Source: Selaginella moellendorffii (lineage: Eukaryota; Streptophyta; Lycopodiopsida; Selaginellales; Selaginellaceae). Taken from it: a DNA stretch of 64,000 bases. This document shows, in pieces, positions 10,997 to 21,791 of this stretch (position 1 is its first letter; each line of letters starts with the position of its first letter). The notes beneath the pieces are model-generated. The model saw only the letters and a list, made by a program, of their open reading frames with translations, had not been told where the DNA came from and did not search any database. The stretch lies in contig NW_003314293.1 of NCBI RefSeq assembly GCF_000143415.4, forward strand, positions 540,473 through 604,472, written 5' to 3'. The translations under genes and the position numbers were made by a program.

Positions 10997-12826
10997 ATGA
11001 CTAATAAGAACATAATGGGAGAAGAAGGGAATGCCGATGATGCTCGCGATGGCGCCTCGCGCGATCATCACCTCGCGAGGGGGAAGGGATTCTGGAATCC
11101 ATGGCCATCGTTTGGATTCGAGGGGAATGCGCGAGAGGCGATCGTCATGTTCCTCAGGGCAAGGCCGCCTTTCTTTTCTTTCAATCGATCGATCATTCTT
11201 TCCTCGTCTATTCCCCTCCAGGATTTCGATCGCAAGCGCTGCCAAGTGACCGCCGAGGTGCGCGCGAGATTGGGACGGCGGCCGCTCAGCACAGATCTGG
11301 CGAGCATTCGCAGCCCGCCAGAGGAATCGGCCCAGGTATTTCTTGGCAGGATTTGGGAGCCAAGAAGCGTGATTTCTTGGGAAATTTTCTATCGCAGGTG
11401 ACATGGATCGGGCACGCGACATTCCTCGTCCAGTTCGATCGTCTCAACATCCTCACGGATCCAGGTGAGCTGCGATTTCGCTGCTCTTGCCAGAGATTTA
11501 ACCCAGCGAGTGTTTTCCAGTGTGGTCGGAGCGCTGCTCTCCCTCGAGCATCATTGGGCCGAAACGGTAGTAACAAATTTCCTTGTCCTTGTTTACCTTG
11601 TGTGGTGTTGCAGTGTGATGCCAGTTCCGTTCCCAATAAAGGAGCTACCTCCCATCGACGTGGTCATTATATCTCACAACCATTACGGTACTCTCGAACA
11701 TCTCGATCGATTTGTTTCTTTTCCTAGCGTTCTCAAGCGAACTTCTTTGAACAGACCATCTAGACGAGACAACCGTCAGAGCTCTAGGAAACACGCCTCT
11801 CTATCTTGTCCCGCTCGGAATTAAAAAATGGTAAGATCTAGCTTGCGTGTAAAGAAATAATTTTTTTTCTCAGTGATGGTTTACTGGTGTGACCAGGTTT
11901 AACGGAATCGGAATCACAAACGTGGTATGTTTCTCGATCGTTTGTACTTCTCGGGATCCTCTCATTTGATCATCACAGGTGGAATTGGAATGGTGGGAAG
12001 AACATAAAATACCGTACAGCGGTTCTAAAGTTCTCAAGGCGGTATGCACGCCTTGCCAACATTTTTCTGGTCGTGGTATATTTGATCGAAACAAGGTTAG
12101 AAAGAACTTAAGTCAGAGCTTTGTAATTATCCTGTTCACCCGTTGCAATGCAGACGCTCTGGTGTTCTTGGGTCATGGAAGCAGACAAGAGGAAGTTCTA
12201 CTTCGCCGGTGATACGGGGTTTTGCACTGTTCCTCGGCATAGCGACCACAATGGTGGCGTTCCAGAAACAGGCGCTGGAGGTGGCTAAGTTCTTTCTTTA
12301 TGTTTTCCTCTGTAACGTGCGCTGACTTGACATTGCAGCTCAATTGTCTGTTTGTCCCGCATTTGAAGAGATTGGAAAACGCTATGGACCATTTGACTTC
12401 GCATTCATTCCAATCGGAGCTTACAGCCCTCGCTACTTCATGAGTCCTATCCACTGTTCTCCAGGTAAATCACCAACCAGGATTCGATTGCATATATGTC
12501 TTATATATCGATCAACGTTGCAGAGGATGCCGTGGCCATCCACCGAATCGTCAGGTCCAAGCTATCAATTGCGATGCACTGGGGTCAGTCTTTTCCGAGT
12601 CTTCTTTTTATTTTCTTTGGCTTGTTGTGAATTAAACTTGATCGCAGGAACGTTTGTTCTGACGGACGAGCCGCTGCTGGAACCGCCTGCGAGATTGCAG
12701 AAGGTCTGTTTCGTGTGAAGTTCTTTTCTCATGTCGTCGGTCTGTTCTGTCCAGGAGCTGGAGAGGTTGAAGATAGACGCGTCCGCATTTATCACAATGA
12801 AGCACGGCGAGACAAAGTGTATATGA
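10997..12826 (+). CDS. NAPE-PLD: N-acylphosphatidylethanolamine phospholipase D (NAPE-PLD)
   Basis: Twelve exons: 10997-11335, 11398-11464, 11521-11566, 11614-11687, 11755-11830, 11897-11924, 11979-12095, 12154-12280, 12339-12464, 12524-12583, 12648-12703 and 12755-12826. All junctions are phase-consistent and give 395 aa, the usual family length. It is a metallo-beta-lactamase-fold zinc phosphodiesterase that releases N-acylethanolamines from NAPE at membranes. Visible landmarks, in order: [30 protein letters not shown]; the metal motif SHNHYDHLD, split across exons 4 and 5; [11 protein letters not shown]; the metal Asp in FAGDTGF; PIGAY; and the final metal His in AMHWGTF. The end of exon 1 is the least certain part, because residues ~55-85 fit the family poorly; the start could also be a later ATG. 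Confidence 0.93.
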
Positions 12827-13067
12827 AGTGAATGCCACCTTACAAAGTACTACTGATTCGGTGAGCCGCTCTTTATGATTCTATTTCATACGATTTGTAT
12901 TAGGTGGATAAGTTTTCCGTGAAGCTCTTTACAGTGAGGCGTTACAGGCGCTTGACTTTAGATTCGTGAGAGGACTAGTTTGTCTCCGGATTCGGTGAAC
13001 TACTTCTATCATTAAGTCTGGAGATTTTCATTTGGAGCTCTCTACTAGTGAACTATCTGCAGTGAGT

Positions 13068-13650
13068 ATGATTTACGCGATCCTTCTCTCGTGTGCCATC
13101 ATCTCCTCGTTCGCGACGATTTCTCAGGTACCACTTTCCCTCTCTTAACGTCCAAGTTCTCGAATCGTCTCTTTTCCAGGCATGCTCGAAGAAGACCATC
13201 ATCTTCTACGGACAAAACGTACGCTACCCAGCAAACTCGTCCCAAACCTCCGGGCAGCAAACAGTGGGAGGAGGATGCCTCGACCTCCCTCCTTACAACC
13301 CCGGCTACGCCTCGCTTCTCAGGCAAAAGCTCACGCTTGGGCCCGAGTATAACTCCCCCCAAGTTGGAATGGACTACGGCGGCTACGTTGCGAGCGGAGC
13401 CAGCGTCGCGTTTGGAACCGGCCAGTTTGTTCTCGACAACCATCCTTTGTTCGTGGGGACTCTTGCCTACAAGAGGCGAAGGGACATCTCGGAGAAAACC
13501 ATAGCTTTCTCCGTCCGGGTTTATGGCAACGAGAGCTTCCATGGATTTGGAAATGGTACCAGCGTCACTGTTGCTTCGTACTACTATGGTCTCAACCTTG
13601 TCTTTAGATTTGTGATAGATATCTTTAGAAGCGAGTCGTGCATCCTCTAA
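13068..13650 (+). CDS. Secreted dirigent-like protein
   Basis: Two exons (13068-13127 and 13180-13650) with a 52-bp GT-AG intron give 176 aa. The first exon encodes an almost pure signal peptide (MIYAILLSCAIISSFATIS), and the mature protein begins near ACSKK. The segment KLTLGPEYNSPQVGMDYGGY resembles the dirigent-family LTxGPxxxSxxVGRAQGxY block, and KTIIFYGQN resembles the family's first strand. The central Arg and the C-terminal GGTG-type motif of true dirigent proteins are missing, so it may be a divergent or shortened relative. Dirigent proteins act in the apoplast on phenoxy-radical coupling, which is only a possibility here. A further 3' exon cannot be excluded. Confidence 0.5.
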
Positions 13651-13824
13651 ACAAAAATGCTTTGTTACCTCTCATTATGAACTTGAAGAACTTACTTGGT
13701 GGAAAGCATAAAGTGTAAACGACTGATTTTTTATATGATCTTCGCTTTCTGTGTCACAACTTGAAATCTTGCAAAGAATATAAGCGTGAGCCATTGATGA
13801 TTTTCAAATTTATTGGAGTCCCCT

Positions 13825-14160
13825 TTGTTCTTGAGTTTTGTTACCCAGAAACCTGGAAGAGTAAGTTAAGAAAATTTGGAAAGAGAGACAATTAAAACTT
13901 GTACCTATCAGCATTTTCTTGCTCAATCCTTGTCTCGTTTTCTGTTCTCTCTCCTTCAAACGAGCCGTGATATTTGTTCTTGAGTTTTGTTTCCCAAAAT
14001 CCTGCAAGACTAAGTTTAAAAAAAATCTGGAAAGCCTTCCTGTTCGTCTTGTCAGGAAGGATTTTCTTGCTCGATCCTTGTCCCTTTTCGTGTTCTTTCT
14101 CCTTCAAACGAGCCGTGATATTTTTCGCTTTCTCATCCCAGAGCCTGCAAATGCGTTTCT
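13825..14160. repeat. Imperfect tandem repeat, period ~149 bp
   Basis: Copy 1 starts at 13825 and copy 2 at 13974, both with ttgttcttgagttttgtt. Both contain ttttcttgctc(a/g)atccttgtc and end with ctccttcaaacgagccgtga. A third, partial copy starts at about 14121. Short frames on both strands arise from the repeat and are not supported as genes. The rest of 13651-14422 shows nothing else recognisable. Confidence 0.8.
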
Positions 14161-14422
14161 GTCAATCCAAAACCTTCCAAGAAACAAATCAGTCCACTAA
14201 GTAGCACACACTTTGCGCACGAACTGACCAAAAAAACCTCACTCGACATAAAGCCTGTGACCACGAGAAAACTTTTAACTTACTTTCCACGACGGACGTG
14301 TGAAGCTCCCGAAACAAGTACTCCCAACGCATGCCTATCAGTAACAAAAACATTCCTCACCTAAGAAATCCCAAGCGCCATTTAAGTCTCCAAAATCCAC
14401 GTACCTGGTCTGTGGGAAAGCA

Positions 14423-16998
14423 ATGGAGCACAGCTCGTACCAGCTCTTCTTTCTCGCAACCGGTTTCTTCCTCATGCTCGTCTCTGTCGAATCCCAGTCC
14501 CAGTCCGAGAGCGCGACTTGCAAGGAGCAAGAGATGCTCCTCCTCCTCAACTTCAAGGCCGGCTTCACTGACAGCCAAAACATGCTGGTACACTGGAATG
14601 AGAACAACACAAACTGCTGCAAATGGAATGGAATTACCTGCGATAGGTACGTACTTCCTTTTCCCAGTAGAAAAGATATAACCATCGTCTCACCACCTCG
14701 CGGTTCTCAAACAGCCACGGGAACGTTATTTCCATCGACTGGGGCTTCTCCAACTACAACATCGCGGCCAAGTCGAGAGCTCGCGTAAATGTATTCGTGA
14801 CGTACCTTCCACAGCTGGAGTACCTTCGTTATCTCGATCTCTCCACGGTCCAGCTCTCCATGGCCATTCCTCCGGAGATAGGCTCCATGATGGGTCTCGA
14901 GGCTCTTTCGCTGGCGGGGAGCTCACTTATGGGACAGTTGCCGACGAACATCAGCAACCTCGTTAGCCTGCGGCATTTGGACCTGTCGAGCAATCCCCTC
15001 GGCATAAGAATCCCCACAAGCTTGTGTGACTTACAGAACCTTGAGCACCTCTCGCTCAATCACTCCCAGTTTCACGGCGCCGTTCCGCAGTGCTTCGGCA
15101 CCGCAATGCCGAACCTGACGTTCCTGGATATGTCAGCAAACAATCTCTTAGGAGTGCCATCGTTTGCAAACTTGACGCAGCTGAAGTACCTGAACTTGAG
15201 CAGCAACATCTTCAGCAGCAAACTCCTGAGAAGTATCTGCGACGCCACCAGTCTCGAGCAGCTCGACTTGTCCAGGTCCATGAGCTTGAGTGCCACACTT
15301 CCAGACTGCTTCTTCGATCTCACCGCGCTCAAGTATCTGGACCTGTCAGGAAACATGCTCATGGGCTCAATATCGGACTCCATTGGAAACTTCAAACGTC
15401 TCACTTACCTCAGTCTCGACGGGAATCAGTTCACCGGTGGAATACCGTATGGAATCAGCGACCTTTCCAGTCTCGTCATTCTTGACATGGTGGACATGTT
15501 TGACGAAAATGCAAGAACTTCCATCCCTTCGTTTCTTGGAGAGCTCACCAATCTTCGAGTTCTTCGGCTCAGTGGTCGTGCATGGCGAGGTGCCATTCCC
15601 AGCAGTAGCATCCAGAACCTCACCAGCCTGCAGGAGATGATAATCACGACCGCACCTTATATTAATGGGCCGCTTCCTTCCGAGCTTGCTGGTCTCACCA
15701 CCTTACAGACGCTGATAATCACCGGTACAACTGTCTGGGGTAGCATTCCCTCCGAGCTCGGGAACCTTCCGCAGCTGCGAGTCCTCGACCTCTCAAGCAA
15801 CATGCTGTCTGGTAGCATTCCTCGGAACCTTGGGAGACTTCAGACGCTTCGGGAGCTCCAACTGGCATCAAACAATCTTAGTGGAAGCATTCCCTGGGAG
15901 CTTGGAAGTATTCGCAGAGCTTACCTTGTGAACCTGGCAAACAACTCCTTGTCCGGCCAGATTCCCGACTCGCTGGCAAACATCGCCCCATCAGGAAGTG
16001 TTGATCTCTCCAACAATCTCTTCACGGGCAGATTCCCAACAGCTCTCTGCCGCCTGGAGAACGTGAAGCTTAGTAACAACAAGCTCGAAGTACTTGACGG
16101 ATGGCCATCAATGACTGAAAGGCTCGAGGTGTTGGACATCTCCAACAACAATCTCAGCGGGCCGATACCAAGCTGGCTGTCTCAGCAAAGTGCCTTGGAC
16201 ACGCTGGATTTGTCGCAGAACAACCTCTCTGGAGACGTTCCATCCTGGATAAGCACAGCGACGCGGTTAACGTCACTTAATTTGTCACACAACCAGCTTA
16301 CCAACGAGCTCCAGTATCTGCCGATGATCAACAGCGTCGACTTGCATGCCAACCAGCTCAACGGGTCCTTCACTTTCGACTTCTATCCCGACTCTCTCGA
16401 GCGTAGCTTTCTCTTCTATTTGGACTTGTCGGAGAATCAGCTATCTGGAGCCTTGCCCGCTAGCCTTCCAACGACGACGGGAAGTCACGAGGTATACTCG
16501 TATCTTTCCTTTCTGTCGCTCGCCAGCAACATTCTAACCGGAACTATTCCTTCCGCCTTGTGGTCGAACCTGTCGAGCCTCACTGCTGTAGACTTCTCCA
16601 ACAATCACTTCTCCGGAGAAATCCCGACGGAGCTAGCAGGCCTGGTAGGACTGACGAGTCTCAACCTGTCTCGCAATGATCTCTCCGGAGAAATCCCAAC
16701 GAGCATCTCCAACGGCAACGCACTCCAGCTGATTGATCTCAGCAGGAACACACTGGACGGGACGATCCCTCCGGAGATTGGTGACCTGTATATGCTCGAG
16801 ATGCTGGATCTCTCGTACAACCAGCTTTCCGGAAGCATCCCGACCGCACTGGACGACCTTCTCTCGCTCGCGGCTTTTAACGTGTCGGCCAACAATCTCA
16901 CCGGAGCTATTCCTCAAGCCGGGGGCATCCACAAGTTCCCAGCTTCCAGCTTTGCCATGAATCCTGGCCTGTGTGGAACACCTCTGCCACCCTGTTAG
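14423..16998 (+). CDS. Secreted leucine-rich-repeat protein (receptor-like, no kinase, no membrane anchor)
   Basis: Exons 14423-14646 and 14715-16998 give 835 aa. A signal peptide (LFFLATGFFLMLVSVES) is followed by the LRRNT cap with paired cysteines (NCCKWNGITCDR). Over twenty plant-type extracellular LRRs (LxxLxxLxLSxNxLSGxIP) run to a C-terminal cap ending NPGLCGTPLPPC and stop. The repeats end where LRR receptor proteins would normally continue into a transmembrane segment, and none follows, so the product is predicted to be secreted. The intron splits the codon after the LRRNT cysteine, exactly as in the next gene, so the two are tandem relatives. It probably acts in extracellular recognition; the ligand is unknown. 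Confidence 0.9.
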
Positions 16999-17137
16999 GC
17001 GTACTGGAAGTGTCGGTCGCCTACTAAAAGTTCCTCCATGTCATAAGGCGAGCATTCTTTACCTGCACGTAATCCACGCATCGTTTCAGATTATATAAAG
17101 TTCCCCCACGTACCTGGTGTGTTCTTCACCGTAATAA

Positions 17138-18926
17138 ATGGCTGTGCCCAGGATGAAACGGACTCCAGGTTGCAACAAGATGCTTGGCCGACTCATTCTC
17201 CTGCTCGCTCTTTCCACCACCGTGTCACAATCTTGCGACCCCGAGGATGCTCGAGCACTTATAAGTTTTAAGTCCGGTTTCGTCGACACTGCTGCCTCCC
17301 TGTTCTCGTGGAATAACGTCACTGACTGCTGCGGATGGAGCTGGATTACGTGCAACAGGTAACCTTCCAACTTTCTTTCTCTGTCCTTCTGAAGTCCCGT
17401 TTCTCGGTAGCGCTGGACGTGTCAACACCCTCAATTTAAGCTCTATAGCCATGTTCTTGAGCAACCAGCAAGGCCTGTCCGTCATCGCAAACACCATACC
17501 GCAGCTCACGCAACTGGAATCCCTGGACCTGTCCAACCTCAACGTCTCCAGTCCGATTCCCCAAGCCTTGAGTTCCCTGCCCAACCTCAAGCTTCTCGCT
17601 ATGAGCAACTGCAGCCTCTTCGGCCAAGTAGCAAGCTCTCTCTCCGAGCTTCCTCCCGGTCTGACGTACCTCGACATCTCGTACAACCTCTTCGACGATG
17701 GCGATCCGGAAAGCATCACCGCGCTCTGCAACCTCCGCAGCCTCGAGCACCTCTTCATGGCGGGACTCCCCGGCTTGATGCCCTTCATCCCGTCGTGCAT
17801 ATCCCAGTTGTCCAACCTCACCACGCTGGACTTCTCCTCCAATTCCCTCTCGCAGAGTTTCCCCCAGGAGCTGTCCACCCTCACGAAGATCACACGCCTG
17901 GACCTCAGCAACAACTACTTCTGGGGAAGCCTCGAGCCGCTGTGCTCTTTGAGTGAAGTAACTTACGTCAACCTGGAGCTCGGCTTTGATCCCACGAACA
18001 ACACCACCACTGCTGCTAGTCTGCCCGACTGCATTGGAAACCTCTCCAAGCTCACGGAGCTCCGCCTCTCAAACTGTTATCTCGTCGGGGAGATCCCATC
18101 TTCAATCGGCCAGCTTTCACAGCTTCGCTACCTCGGCCTGGACGGCAACTCCTTCACGACCAGGATCCCGGACTCTCTCGGCAACCTCACGAACTTGGAA
18201 ACTCTTGTTCTCAACAGGGACTCCACCGGCGGCGGCTCCATCTACGGTGACATCCCGGACTCTCTCGGCAACCTCGTCAACCTCAAGGACTTCGAGCTCT
18301 CCAGCGCTCAAGGCGTCACTGGACAGATCCCCGAGAGCTTCCAAAACTTTGAGAGCATCGAGACGCTCATCCTTAGCAACCTTGGCATCGGTGGCCGGAT
18401 TCGCGAGAGCCTCTTCCAGAGATTCTCCAAGCTCGAGTTCCTGGACCTGTCCCAGAATTTTCTCATCGGCGCGATACCATCGTCGCTAGGCGCCATGGCT
18501 TCCCTCGAGGAGATCTATCTCTACAGCAACAACCTCAACGGCTCCATCCCCGACGCCATCGCCAATCTCACCCGCCTCGCGACGCTGGATCTCTCCAGCA
18601 ATCACCTCGATGGCCAAATCCCCGGCCCAGCGATCGCGCAGCTCACGGGGTTGCAAGTGATGGATCTCTCCGCGAACGATCTCACCGGAAATATTCCATC
18701 GGAGCTCGCGGATCTCGGCCAGCTCGCGACGCTCGATCTGTCCTGGAACCAGCTCTCCGGAGTGATCCCGCCCGAAATCCACGATCTCTCATCGCTGGAG
18801 TACTTCAGCGTCGCGAACAACAATCTCTCCGGCCCCATCCCGGCGGAGCTCGGGAGCTTCGATGCCTCGTCCTTCGAGGACAATGCTGGACTGTGTGGAT
18901 TCCCGCTAGATCCGTGCTCAAGCTAG
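17138..18926 (+). CDS. Secreted leucine-rich-repeat protein, tandem relative of the preceding gene
   Basis: Exons 17138-17358 and 17411-18926 give 578 aa. There is a signal peptide (LGRLILLLALSTTVSQS), then an LRRNT cap (DCCGWSWITCNR) interrupted by a 52-bp intron in the same phase and position as in the upstream LRR gene. About 18 extracellular LRRs follow, some irregular in the first half (DDGDPESITALCNL). The C-terminal cap is NAGLCGFPLDPC and then a stop. There is no transmembrane segment or kinase. It lies 139 bp downstream of the first LRR gene on the same strand. An upstream in-frame Met choice is possible (MAVPRM or the later MLGRL). Confidence 0.88.
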
Positions 18927-20151
18927 AGATGATCCCGGCCAGAGATGGAGAATAACCAGCATAGCATCGGCGCTTACCGCTCGCTCAGCGCTTCTTTCTT
19001 CCAAGAACCCTAGAAATAGAAACGGGCAAATACATCATCAATCCTTGTCCGCCGCCTAAAACATTTTTGCTCTGCGACTCCTCCATAATCTTTGATGCAT
19101 ACATTTCGTGGATGAAGGCATAGCGTGCGATCTATCGCCCTAAAGCCTCTGCCTTCGTACTAGCATTGGAGAATCGGGCGCATTATAGTGATGCTATATT
19201 TCAAAAGAGGAGCTTAAGAACAACCACAAGATGATCCATCACTTCTGGAGCATGGAGTATGGAGGTTATAGTTTGAAGATTGCATGGAGCATGGAGTAGG
19301 ACATCGAAGGCCAAGATCAGGAAGACATGGACGACATCATGACAATGGCAATCTTCTAGGATTTTAAAATCTTTTGGTCTCGTTCTTTATAGTGAACACT
19401 CCAAGACCGTAAACAGTATATGAGCTTTATATATGAGCTTTATAGTGAACACTCCAAGACCATAAACAGTATATGAATGAATGAATATAGTGCTTACAAT
19501 GGTTTGATTCAAGTATGTTCTGAAACTTGATGGATGTCTGTCTCTAATAAATATGATAATCTTTCTTTTATAGTGGTTTAGACAAAACTCAACCAGCCAG
19601 ATGATGGTAATGGCAACACATTGTACATTATGATGGTGATGGCTTCACTGAAGCCAAAGAATTAACTTAGAAAAGACTTGCATAATTCAACATTACCATG
19701 GTCCACTCACTTTCTCACTTTCTCACTTTCTGCTCAAAAGATCTTTGCAACTCAAAATATCTGTAGCATACATGGCAAACTGCTGCTGAAAAACCTGTAT
19801 TAACTATTACGACTGTACCATTATTGTCATCACCACCCATGTAGGAATCAAAAGACTGCAACCTTCTCACGGGCAGTCCTAGTGGTTGCGTAGAGCTCAT
19901 TCCTAACAGGTGTGTTGAGAAACTTCTAGAGATGCCTTCGACGTGGAGCAGCCTCGGCCTCCAAGAAGCATTTGAAATACAAGAGCCACCCTGAAGTCAT
20001 TCCTCAGGGTTTGTTTGTGATATCTTCATTGAAACCTCAGGCAGCTGCTTGCTTGCTTTATTGCTTGGCTCACATTCATCTCCCTGTTTACTGTTCACTC
20101 TCGGCTAGAGAAATTTCTTCGGCAGTGTGTAGATTTGATATAAGCGCAACG
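18927..20151. other. Intergenic stretch without a recognised gene
   Basis: No gene was supported. The only structure noted is a direct duplication at 19385-19477 (listed separately). A 61-codon minus-strand frame at 19715-19900 has no homologous features or splice context. Confidence 0.5.
19385..19477. repeat. Short direct duplication, period 53 bp
   Basis: The ~40-base sequence beginning ctttatagtgaacactcc and ending aaacagtatatga occurs at 19385 and again at 19438 with a single mismatch (gaccg versus gacca). Confidence 0.9.
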
Positions 20152-21036
20152 ATGGCATCTGCGCTTCTCTCGTCATCGTCTTCGTCTGCAGTCGTGTTGA
20201 AGCAGCAGCATCTGGTTCTGTCCAGGCATGGATCCAGTTCCATTGTCTCGTACAGTAGGATTCACCCTCTTGTGTGCAGAGCAACCAAGGTAAGACCAAA
20301 GGAGTCTTTGAGCACTTGTTCTAAACATCAGCCTGGCCTTTTGCTTTTGTTTTTCGCAGGAAGGAGATTCAGATCAGGCAGCAGCAACATCACCAGTTGA
20401 GAAGAAGGTTGAAGCAGCAAGTCCTGTGACTCCAATCCAGACTCCTCCTCAGCCGAAGAAGCCTGAGGTATTACATCTGCTTCTCTAGAACGGCCATTGC
20501 TTAGAATCCTTCTTCATGGTTGTCTTTTGTCTTTTGTTGGTTGTCCCGCATTTTGTTCTCATTCTACTCCGACTCTCAGGTTTGCAGGCTCCAGATCCAT
20601 AAATCATTTCCCTCTTCATTTCTATAGATTCATCTGCTTTGCCCTTCAGATCTCAAAGCTAAGATTCCTTGTTGGTTTTGTCTTTCAGACAAGCTTCTTG
20701 GACCTGTTTGCGTTCTCTGGACCAGTGCCTGAGGCAGTAAATGGAAGACTGGCCATGCTCGGGTTCACCGCCGCCCTCGGTGTTGAGCTTGCTTCCGGGA
20801 GGGGCTTGCTTGGCCAACTCGACAATGGTGGAAGCAGCTATTTCGTTGGAGCAGCCTTGCTCTTCACGCTGGCTTCGTTGGTGCCCCTCTTCCAAGGAGT
20901 GAGTATCGAGAAAGCTTCTGGTGGCATTGGAGGAGTCTTCACTTCCAAAGCTGAGAGATGGAACGGTAGAGCGGCCATGCTTGGACTTGTGGCCTTGGGC
21001 ATCACGGAGTTTGTCAAAGGAAGCCCCCTTATATAA
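20152..21036 (+). CDS. ELIP: Early light-induced protein (ELIP), chlorophyll a/b-binding superfamily
   Basis: Three exons (20152-20289, 20360-20467 and 20689-21036) give 197 aa. The Ser-rich N-terminus is a plastid transit peptide. A Pro/Ala/Lys linker precedes the three-helix chlorophyll-binding domain. Helix 1 carries the pigment motif PEAVNGRLAMLGF, helix 2 is FVGAALLFTLASLVPLF, and helix 3 carries AERWNGRAAMLGL. The C-terminus ends FVKGSPLI. ELIPs sit in the thylakoid membrane and bind free chlorophyll or dissipate excess energy in high light, development and desiccation. Length and three-exon layout match the plant family. The ATG at 20152 (atggcatctgcg) gives the transit peptide. Confidence 0.95.
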
Positions 21037-21791
21037 GAAACCTCTTCGCTATGTAGATGAGATGAGCTCTCACAGATATCACATGATTAAATGAGAGGAA
21101 ATTTTATTCAAGACCTGGCTTCTGTATAAAGTATGGATCAACCAAGTCTGCCAGTCTACCAAATCAAATCAAGGAATACTTCAACACAGTCCATATTCCT
21201 TGCTGCTCGAGCTAGTCTTGTGAACTTTTTCAGTGCTATGGAAGTCCACGATGGCGTACCTATGAATCAATATGGACCACGAACCACAAGTGAAGCAAAT
21301 CCACCGTGAACATAACAACCATAAACTGGTGAGTCGTCGTGGAGCGATACGAGGATGGGAAGCTCTACTTGGAGATGGAGAAGTGTGAAAACTCCTCCTC
21401 AAGTCTAAAATTTCACACATGCATAGTTATGCCTCAATAGAGTTATAGTTGCAGGTGGAGACCTTGCGATCTTTAATGATGAATTGAACACCTTCTTTGT
21501 TCTTGAACGTCTGAAAGCCCACCTGTAGTGTGGATGATATAATACATCCTCTCATATTTGAGATTGAACACTTATCCTAGAGCAGCATTGAGGTTGGGGC
21601 TGGCACAAACGCGTTAATTACAACCTGCTTAAAGCATTCATGTCCCAAAATATGAACAAGATCGGTTGATCATCAAAAGCTCCACTCGGCACAGCAGCCT
21701 TCAGATCGCCGCCTTAATCCCATGCCAAAGCCGAACCCATGCCTGCTTACTATGCACTTTAATCACTAAATAGTAAGCTTGGAAATGGGAA
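21037..21791. other. Intergenic, nothing recognised
   Basis: This covers the ELIP 3' flank and the PPR gene 5' flank. No supported exon, RNA gene or repeat was seen. Confidence 0.5.

Noticed and set aside
17225-17914. 229-codon minus-strand frame
   Set aside because: An antisense shadow of the LRR gene; the LRR codon pattern often keeps the opposite strand open.
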